A stretch of 5,268 nucleotides of DNA, from positions 4,509 to 9,776 of the forward strand of contig DGZL01000123.1 of assembly GCA_002398515.1 (NCBI GenBank), in the 5' to 3' direction. Source of the DNA: Firmicutes bacterium UBA4981 (lineage in GTDB: Bacteria > Bacillota > SHA-98 > UBA4971). Made by a program: the position numbers and the translations under genes. Positions 1 through 4,506 of this stretch are shown here, piece by piece. The notes beneath the pieces were generated by a model, which saw only the letters and a list, made by a program, of their open reading frames with translations, was not told the DNA's origin and did no database searches. How positions within the stretch are numbered: the stretch's first letter is position 1; each line of letters opens with the position of its first letter.

Positions 1-18
1 CATGATTGGGCTCAATAG

Positions 19-24
19 AAGGAG
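19..24 (+). promoter_or_regulatory. Ribosome binding site of the nitroreductase-family gene
   Basis: AAGGAG lies 8 bases before the ATG at 33. It selects that ATG over an in-frame TTG at 6, which has no purine-rich site inside the window. A TAG in frame 1 at 16-18 could be the end of an upstream gene, but only five codons of it are visible, so this cannot be judged. Confidence 0.8.
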
Positions 25-32
25 ATGCAGCC

Positions 33-842
33 ATGATTAGGGAAGACCTTGCATACCGATGGTACCAGGCTATCTTTTCCCGCTATTCGGTAAGGGCATA
101 TGACGGCAGAGCTGTGCCTTGGGATATGCAGGATGAAATTGCGCAGCTTATGGACGGATTCTCACCGATGTGCAACGGCGCGAGAGCAGTGTTGCTGGAA
201 GATGGCGCAGAAGAGATCCTTTGCGGATTTCTGGGCACTTTCGGTAAAATACGCGGAGCTGATATGTTGCTTGTGCTCATAGGAGAGGCCTCCTATCCTA
301 ACCACGAAGTAGCCGTGGGATTCCTGGGGGAGGGCATTATTCTTCATGCGACGTCCTTAGGCTTGGGAACGTGTTGGGTGAGCGGGACGTACAGCCGGAG
401 GGCGGTAGAGGCTCGGGTTAAGCTGGGAGATTCCGAGAAGGTGATGGCGGTATCACCTATAGGATTTGCAAAACGGCCCAGGAAAGGGTTAGGGGAAAGG
501 GCGGTGGAAGCCTCCAAAGAATTACACTGGAGAAAACCCCTTAGGTCCATGATTCGAGGACTCCCTGCCAAGGACTTTCCCGTTGGCTATCTGGAGGTGC
601 TGGAAGCTGCGCGCCTGGCGCCGTCAGCAGTCAACAGACAACCCTGGAGGTTTACAGTGGAGCCTGATGGGATAGCCGTATCTGCCGCCCGTTTTGAGCT
701 ACTCCCTATGGCTGCAAGGAGACTTGATTGCGGCATCGCCATGCTTCATCTTCAGGTTGCAGCTTGCGCAAACGGGATTCGTGGGGAATGGAAGTTCCTT
801 GCCAATCCTCCTGAGGTAGCCAAATACGTGGTGTTGCCCTGA
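33..842 (+). CDS. Nitroreductase-family protein, TM1586-like (fused double nitroreductase fold)
   Basis: Predicted 269-residue cytosolic protein of the nitroreductase superfamily, whose members are usually FMN-dependent NAD(P)H oxidoreductases. Its physiological substrate is unknown. Seen in the sequence: RYSVRAY near residues 17-23, the usual N-terminal superfamily signature; a glycine-rich segment EGIILHATSLGLGTCW near 100-115, like the helix and turn found late in normal nitroreductases; then, only near 192-207, AARLAPSAVNRQPWRF, which normally lies shortly after the RYSVR motif; and DCGIAMLHLQVAA near 232-244, again like the late helix. The order suggests two nitroreductase-like halves in one chain, as I recall for the putative TM nitroreductase family (TM1586). 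The ATG at 33 is chosen for its AAGGAG site. The gene precedes an MFS transporter on the same strand. Family assignment is fairly sure; retention of FMN and activity is not. Confidence 0.85.
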   Translation: MIREDLAYRWYQAIFSRYSVRAYDGRAVPWDMQDEIAQLMDGFSPMCNGARAVLLEDGAEEILCGFLGTFGKIRGADMLLVLIGEASYPNHEVAVGFLGEGIILHATSLGLGTCWVSGTYSRRAVEARVKLGDSEKVMAVSPIGFAKRPRKGLGERAVEASKELHWRKPLRSMIRGLPAKDFPVGYLEVLEAARLAPSAVNRQPWRFTVEPDGIAVSAARFELLPMAARRLDCGIAMLHLQVAACANGIRGEWKFLANPPEVAKYVVLP

Positions 843-866
843 GTATAAGTTCATTCTGGAACCGGC

Positions 867-883
867 GATCACTTATGGTGATC
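867..883. repeat. Perfect inverted repeat (6-bp stem, 5-base loop) between nitroreductase and MFS genes
   Basis: GATCAC, loop TTATG, GTGATC. No T-run follows, so it does not look like an intrinsic terminator. It could be a small operator for a regulator of the MFS gene or an RNA processing/stability hairpin in a bicistronic message. A stem this short can arise by chance. Confidence 0.4.
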
Positions 884-922
884 TACTCAGTCTGACATAT
901 GTGGAATGAAGCCGTTGATAGA

Positions 923-930
923 GGAAGGAG
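923..930 (+). promoter_or_regulatory. Ribosome binding site deciding the MFS start
   Basis: GGAAGGAG lies 8 bases before a GTG at 939. The in-frame ATG at 906 has no Shine-Dalgarno sequence in front of it (the preceding bases are TCTGACATATGTGG) and lies upstream of this site. The GTG at 939 is therefore the better start. Confidence 0.75.
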
Positions 931-938
931 ACCGCCGC

Positions 939-2198
939 GTGACACCACAGGATACTGACTCATCGCTATCGCGCGAGACGAGAGAGAAATCCGCACCTAT
1001 CATTAGCCGGACTGTAATTGTTTTTCTGACCGGGATGATCTTGGCCAACATTGCGTCACGTATGAATCGTCCTATGATCCCCCTCTATGTTCAGTCTCTC
1101 GGCGCAAGTGTGCAGCAGGTTGGGTTCTTCTTCACTGTTACGTCCATAGTACCTTTGGCGTTTCAGATAATAGGAGGGTTTGTATCTGATTCCATCGGTC
1201 GCCTCAAAGCAATCGCAATCGGCAGTCTCGCTGGCATAGTCGGGTACGTTCTTTACGTTATTGCCCCTTCATGGCAGTGGCTCATACTTGCGCAGGGCAT
1301 CTCATCCCTTGCAAGCTGCTTTGTTGCCCCCAGTTTCCAGGCATTCATCGCTGAGCAGTCGAAAGAGGAGACACGTGCGCGGGTCTTCGCTACTGTGGAG
1401 TCCATCTATATGATAGTAGGTGTTGTCGGCCCTCCTATTGGAGGATTCGTGTCACAGAAATACGGATATCGTGCTATGTTCCTTGTAGCAGGGGTTTTCT
1501 ATGGGTTGGCAACAATTGTCCGGGTGCTGATGGCGAAGAGAACCAGGCATGAGGTTCGCGCATCAACCGGTGAAGATTTTAGCCTGGCCTCACTCAAGCA
1601 AAGCCTGGCACAGATGGCATCTTTAGTTCTTGCAGGGGGCGTAGTTACGTGGATATTCATCTCAGACGGAGTCTTTGACGTTGCGATGAGTATATCCACA
1701 GGGCTTGAACCCCTTTACCATCGCAGTATCATAGGATTGACCAATGTGGAGATCAGTTCGTTTTCTTCAATCTTTCATGCAACCATGATGATATTGCTCC
1801 CACTGGGCGGTTGGTTTGCGGACAGAGCCGGAGAGCGGGCGGGGATAGTTGCGGGTCATCTCTTCTTTGCCATGGGCGGACTGGTTTTTCTCTTAGGAAG
1901 CACTTATATCCACTTTGCCGCAGTTTCTATGCTATACGGGATTGGCGGGTCATTGATGAGTCCTTCATACAACTCGCTAATTTCCAAGGTTGTTCCCTGG
2001 AACATGCGGGGAGTCGCGTATGGACTATTCTCCACCAGTCTGGGACTAATATCTCTGCCAGCCCCATACATCGGGGGAATCATGTGGAAGACCCTGGGGC
2101 CCAAGGCTCCCTTCATAGTGCCGCTTGTGGCCAGTCTTTTGGTTACACCACTGCTATGGTTTAAGCTGGAGCAGGTAAGCAAAGACACTGCTCTATGA
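939..2198 (+). CDS. Major facilitator superfamily transporter (probable 12-TM drug/metabolite efflux protein)
   Basis: Inner-membrane secondary transporter of 419 residues from the GTG start (430 if the ATG at 906 were used). A polar N-terminal tail of about 20 residues precedes TM1. Loop 2-3 carries the MFS motif A as GGFVSDSIGRLK (about residues 79-90). TM5 carries a motif C-like GVVGPPIGG (about 161-169), which in the DHA1 family is associated with proton-coupled export. A second motif A-like GGWFADRAGER lies in loop 8-9 (about 290-300). A charged central loop of about 25 residues (around 198-221) separates the two six-helix halves. The substrate cannot be read from the sequence. The gene follows the nitroreductase-family gene by about 96 bases in the same direction and is probably in its operon; it converges on the sigma-54 regulator gene with 24 bases between stop codons. 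Efflux is favoured by motif C, but uptake is not excluded. Confidence 0.9.
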   Translation: MTPQDTDSSLSRETREKSAPIISRTVIVFLTGMILANIASRMNRPMIPLYVQSLGASVQQVGFFFTVTSIVPLAFQIIGGFVSDSIGRLKAIAIGSLAGIVGYVLYVIAPSWQWLILAQGISSLASCFVAPSFQAFIAEQSKEETRARVFATVESIYMIVGVVGPPIGGFVSQKYGYRAMFLVAGVFYGLATIVRVLMAKRTRHEVRASTGEDFSLASLKQSLAQMASLVLAGGVVTWIFISDGVFDVAMSISTGLEPLYHRSIIGLTNVEISSFSSIFHATMMILLPLGGWFADRAGERAGIVAGHLFFAMGGLVFLLGSTYIHFAAVSMLYGIGGSLMSPSYNSLISKVVPWNMRGVAYGLFSTSLGLISLPAPYIGGIMWKTLGPKAPFIVPLVASLLVTPLLWFKLEQVSKDTAL

Positions 2199-2222
2199 AG
2201 GTTACTTGGACTGAATGAAAGG
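2199..2222. other. Convergent intergenic gap without a recognisable terminator
   Basis: Only 24 bases separate the stop codons of the plus-strand MFS gene and the minus-strand regulator. I see no GC-rich stem followed by a T-run on either strand, so the two transcripts probably overlap at their 3' ends or terminate by Rho. Confidence 0.6.
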
Positions 2223-4055
2223 TCAGGTGTGAGCGGAATGGTTATCCAGTCCGTACTTTTTGATCTTTCGATATAGGGTTGCTCTACTCATTCCGAGTTG
2301 CTCTGCAAGTATGTCCTTGGCTTTCGGCACATCTCCCAGGCGATGCAATCCTTCTTCTATTAGCTTTCTTTCCAAGCTCTCAACTGAAGCAGGTTCCGAC
2401 TCAGCATAGGACATGATTGCCGTACCTACTGCACAGGTTTGCTGGAACCTGGCAGGGAGATGCCGGGGCCTTATGACTTCATCGACGCACGTATGCAGCA
2501 CGTACTGAGCTGTGTTTTGGAGCTCTCTCACATTGCCGGGCCACTGATAATGTAGGAGAATTTCAGTTGCCTCTTCTGATAGACTCGGCGCCGCACAGTC
2601 CATGGCAGCACTATATTTATGAAGAAAGTAGTTGAACAGAGGGACTATGTCCTCTTGTCGCTCCCTGAGTGGAGGTACCCATATGGGAATCACATTCAAC
2701 CGAAAATAGAGGTCCTCTCGGAATTCGCCGTCTTCCACCATTCTCTCCAGGTTCCTGTTAGTGGCTGATACTATGCGTACATTGGTCTTTATTGTGTGGG
2801 TTCCTCCGACACGCTGTATCTCTCCTGAATCCAATGCCCTAAGAAGTTTGGCTTGGAGACGCAAAGAGCAGTCACCTATCTCATCAAGAAAGAGGGTTCC
2901 TTCGTCTGCCATTTCGAACTTACCCGGTTTGCCTCCGCGTCTGGCGCCGGTAAAGGCTCCGTCTTCATATCCGAACAATTCTGATTCCAGGAGTTCTTCC
3001 GGAACCGCGGCGCAGTTTACCGCTACGAAAGGCAAATGACGTCGTGGACTGTGGTAGTGAATAGCCCTGGCGAAGAGCTCCTTTCCTGTGCCGCTTTCGC
3101 CGCGCAGAAGCACAAAAGAAGGGCTCATAGCTGTTCTCAAAGCCATCTGCTTAGCATAACGGATAGCCGGTGAATCGCCTAGGATATCTTCAATAGGTGC
3201 AGTAGGCTGTCTGTTAGTCATTCGGTAGGCTACCTTTGCCACGTCTTCCATACTCCTTATCAGTGCAACTGCGCCGATAATCTGCCCTTCGCTCACCAGG
3301 GGCGAAGCTGTGCTCATAAGTCTCACTGTCTCTTCCCGACCGCGAAGCAACACTTCCAAGTGCTGATACTGTGTGCCGGTTGCTGCTATCTGAAATATGG
3401 GGGCTGACGGGAAAATCTGCTTAATGTTTTCGCCTACTATGTCAGCATGTTCCAGTTTCAAGGTCTTGAGAGCGGCTTGGTTACAGCATACAACATTCCC
3501 CGCCTCGTCGATTGCGATAATTCCCTCTCCTACAGACTCGACTATGCCCTGAAGCTGCTTGTGTGTCTTTCTCAACCTTTGTGTGGCTATGTCAGACTCG
3601 GCTGCCTTTTCCACGAGTCGCGCCATCTGGTGTAGGAAGTCCATGTATTCGTTGGCGTGTTGCTGTATTCTGCGCTTTTGATCTTGTGTAAATCCCACGA
3701 GCGCAATGACTCCAAGGGAAATATCGCCCACACTCAAGGGGTAGCACATATGGCATGTTTCCTGGCATCCTGCTTTGCCGTCGCACCCTTCACAGACAGG
3801 ATCGCTGTCCTTGTCAGTGACTACATACGGGCGTTTTTTGCGAGTTGCTTCTGCAAATGAACACGAAGCAGGTAAATGCTGGCCTACTAGGTTTGCATAT
3901 TTGCCCGTTCCCGCGACCCTCACAAGTCGGTGGTTTGCTACTGTGACATCAAACCGGAGAACAGTAGAGACTGCATCGGCAATTTGCTGCAAGAATTCAT
4001 CGAATGAGTTGTCTATACACATAGGTACAGAAGTCATCTCCCTACACTTTTCCAT
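2223..4055 (-). CDS. Sigma-54 dependent transcriptional activator with Cys-cluster sensor domain, PAS, AAA+ and Fis-type HTH
   Basis: A 610-residue enhancer-binding protein that would use ATP hydrolysis to open sigma-54 promoters. Domains in order: sensor domain (about 15-150) with C88-X2-C91-X5-C97-X3-C101-X2-C104 and a GAF-like ending (SVGDISLGVIALVGF); a helical linker, probably coiled coil (about 140-170); a PAS domain (about 168-270, VGEGIIAIDEAGNVV); an AAA+ domain (about 290-535) with Walker A GESGTGKE (319-326), the sigma-54 contact loop GAFTGA (366-371), Walker B TLFLDEIGD (387-395), sensor I SATNRN (430-435), REDLYFRLN (446-454) and WPGNVREL (505-512); and a Fis-type helix-turn-helix at the end (about 575-603, LGMSRATLYRKIKKYG). 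There is no receiver domain, so it is not a two-component regulator. All motifs needed for activation are intact. It is divergent to the TRAP gene, whose upstream region has a sigma-54 promoter, making that gene the likely target. The start is uncertain: the first ATG is preceded by AGGAG 15 bases away, which lies inside the predicted promoter; ATGs at codons 7 and 12 are alternatives. Confidence 0.93.
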   Translation of the reverse strand: MEKCREMTSVPMCIDNSFDEFLQQIADAVSTVLRFDVTVANHRLVRVAGTGKYANLVGQHLPASCSFAEATRKKRPYVVTDKDSDPVCEGCDGKAGCQETCHMCYPLSVGDISLGVIALVGFTQDQKRRIQQHANEYMDFLHQMARLVEKAAESDIATQRLRKTHKQLQGIVESVGEGIIAIDEAGNVVCCNQAALKTLKLEHADIVGENIKQIFPSAPIFQIAATGTQYQHLEVLLRGREETVRLMSTASPLVSEGQIIGAVALIRSMEDVAKVAYRMTNRQPTAPIEDILGDSPAIRYAKQMALRTAMSPSFVLLRGESGTGKELFARAIHYHSPRRHLPFVAVNCAAVPEELLESELFGYEDGAFTGARRGGKPGKFEMADEGTLFLDEIGDCSLRLQAKLLRALDSGEIQRVGGTHTIKTNVRIVSATNRNLERMVEDGEFREDLYFRLNVIPIWVPPLRERQEDIVPLFNYFLHKYSAAMDCAAPSLSEEATEILLHYQWPGNVRELQNTAQYVLHTCVDEVIRPRHLPARFQQTCAVGTAIMSYAESEPASVESLERKLIEEGLHRLGDVPKAKDILAEQLGMSRATLYRKIKKYGLDNHSAHT

Positions 4056-4062
4056 AATTCCT

Positions 4063-4091
4063 ATAATACGCTCCTATATTTGTCGTATCAA
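4063..4091 (-). promoter_or_regulatory. Predicted sigma-70 type promoter of the sigma-54 activator gene
   Basis: On the minus strand: -35 TTGATA (4086-4091), a 17-base spacer (4069-4085), and -10 TATTAT (4063-4068). Each box matches consensus in five of six positions and the spacing is optimal. Only seven bases, AGGAATT, follow the -10 before the ATG at 4055, so the start site would fall at or next to the A of the ATG. Confidence 0.65.
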
Positions 4092-4100
4092 ATATCACCT
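4084..4100. promoter_or_regulatory. Degenerate third operator copy overlapping the activator's -35 box (tentative)
   Basis: CGTATCAAATATCACCT matches the reverse complement of the first palindrome's 17-base core at about 11 of 17 positions, including an unbroken GTATCA. It covers the -35 hexamer of the activator promoter (4086-4091), so binding there would be expected to repress the activator's own gene. The match is weak and may be chance. Confidence 0.3.
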
Positions 4101-4121
4101 GTCTTACTCCTTCGAAGAGTC

Positions 4122-4142
4122 GCAGTCTCATAATGATACTGC
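4122..4142. promoter_or_regulatory. 21-bp imperfect palindrome, likely enhancer site for the sigma-54 activator
   Basis: The arms are GCAGTCTCAT and ATGATACTGC around a central A, with 9 of 10 positions complementary. The centre is about 159 bases upstream of the predicted sigma-54 start site, within the usual range for enhancer sites of this activator class. The dyad suits a dimeric Fis-type HTH. It is also about 77 bases upstream of the predicted activator start. A related copy follows 25 bases downstream. That the neighbouring activator binds here is inference. Confidence 0.6.
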
Positions 4143-4148
4143 CTTTTG

Positions 4149-4165
4149 AGTCTCAATATGAGATT
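4149..4165. promoter_or_regulatory. Second, related imperfect palindrome (likely second enhancer site)
   Basis: AGTCTCAATATGAGATT matches the core of the preceding palindrome (AGTCTCATAATGATACT) at 13 of 17 positions, and 6 of its own 8 pairs are complementary (perfect TCTCA/TGAGA arms). Its centre lies 25 bases from that of the first copy and about 134 bases upstream of the predicted sigma-54 start. Paired sites are typical for activators that assemble as hexamers. Confidence 0.55.
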
Positions 4166-4241
4166 TATCATGGGATTGCAAGATCTGGACGAGACCTTAA
4201 GGCTTTGACTCAACCAGCCGGCCGGAGCGGGTTACCAAGAC

Positions 4242-4306
4242 AATAAGCGCCTTTTTGGATGGCTTGGCACGAGTCTTGCATTAGATGTTTCCCAGGAACG
4301 CTTATT
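4242..4306. repeat. 8-bp inverted repeat bracketing the sigma-54 promoter
   Basis: AATAAGCG (4242-4249) and CGCTTATT (4299-4306) are perfect reverse complements, 49 bases apart. Their midpoint (4274) falls within a base or two of the middle of the sigma-54 promoter. An 8-bp match somewhere in 450 bases is expected by chance; the centring on the promoter is the only reason to list it. Confidence 0.25.
4265..4280 (+). promoter_or_regulatory. Sigma-54 (RpoN) promoter driving the TRAP gene
   Basis: TTGGCAC, GAGTC, TTGCA matches the consensus TGGCAC-N5-TTGCW at every defined position, with the invariant GG at 4266-4267 and GC at 4278-4279 correctly spaced. Transcription should start near 4291. 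The promoter points at the TRAP binding-protein gene, and the neighbouring divergent gene encodes a sigma-54 activator, which strongly supports it. Confidence 0.88.
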
Positions 4307-4358
4307 TGCACTATGATACCGGCTATCTGAATTCCATGATAGCGCAAATGCGTATCAT
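4304..4358 (+). other. Structured 5' leader segment with mutually exclusive helices
   Basis: A central hairpin pairs GCTATC (4322-4327) with GATAGC (4338-4343) around a 10-base loop. It can be extended either by ATTTGC (4304-4309) with GCAAAT (4344-4349), which stacks directly on the right arm, or by ATGATAC (4313-4319) with GTATCAT (4352-4358). The two extensions cross and cannot both form as nested stems. The segment lies about 13-68 bases into the predicted TRAP transcript. It could be a regulatory fold, a stability hairpin, or, because ATGATAC also occurs in the upstream palindrome, a DNA site. I recognise no known riboswitch. Confidence 0.35.
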
Positions 4359-4492
4359 TGTCCATTCTAGCAGGCGTATTGTATTAATAGGAGTGAAGGA
4401 AGGTGATATAGCCACATATTCTCTACAATGCAGTAGAACCTTTCTCGGTAACAGTCATAGTCCGCAATCCTGAAATATGCTTTGTAGACATT

Positions 4493-4500
4493 AAGGAGGT
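4493..4500 (+). promoter_or_regulatory. Ribosome binding site of the TRAP binding-protein gene
   Basis: AAGGAGGT is a near-full complement of the 16S rRNA tail and lies 6 bases before the GTG at 4507. It decides the start and shows that the leader of about 216 bases ends in a strong translation signal. Confidence 0.9.
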
Positions 4501-4506
4501 TACACC

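Larger units (their letters stand above)
4056..4506. other. Divergent control region between the activator gene and the TRAP gene
   Basis: 451 bases with no convincing coding sequence. From left to right it holds the sigma-70 promoter of the activator, a degenerate third copy of the operator motif (4084-4100), two better palindromic copies (4122-4142, 4149-4165), the sigma-54 promoter (4265-4280), a structured leader (around 4304-4358), and the TRAP gene's ribosome binding site (4493-4500). The stretches 4166-4241 and 4359-4492 show nothing I can name with confidence. Confidence 0.7.

Noticed and set aside
1811..2188. Overlapping open frames on both strands inside the MFS gene (117 and 94 codons)
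   Set aside because: The MFS frame is continuous with strong family motifs through this stretch, so these are shadow frames.
3775..4149. Plus-strand open frame of 124 codons opposite the start of the activator gene
   Set aside because: It is antisense to the well-supported sensor domain and runs into the promoter region; no ribosome binding site and no recognisable motif.
4176..4192. Minus-strand TTGCA with an upstream GTCC that might be a sigma-54 promoter for the activator
   Set aside because: The invariant GG of the -24 element is absent.
4195..4225. Short palindromes CCTTAAGG and CCGGCCGG in the control region
   Set aside because: Eight-base palindromes with no repeat partner or spacing logic; expected by chance.
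4295..4310. Second sigma-54-like sequence (AGGAAC...TTTGCA)
   Set aside because: The GG-to-GC distance is one base too long, and only part of the -24 box matches.
4358..4387. TTGTCC-18-TATTAA as a second, sigma-70 promoter for the TRAP gene
   Set aside because: Only four of six matches in each box with a non-optimal spacer, far weaker than the sigma-54 promoter.
4285..4473. Open frame of 62 codons in the TRAP leader
   Set aside because: No ribosome binding site in front of its ATG, low-complexity composition unlike a known protein, and it overlaps the structured leader. It is more likely untranslated sequence.
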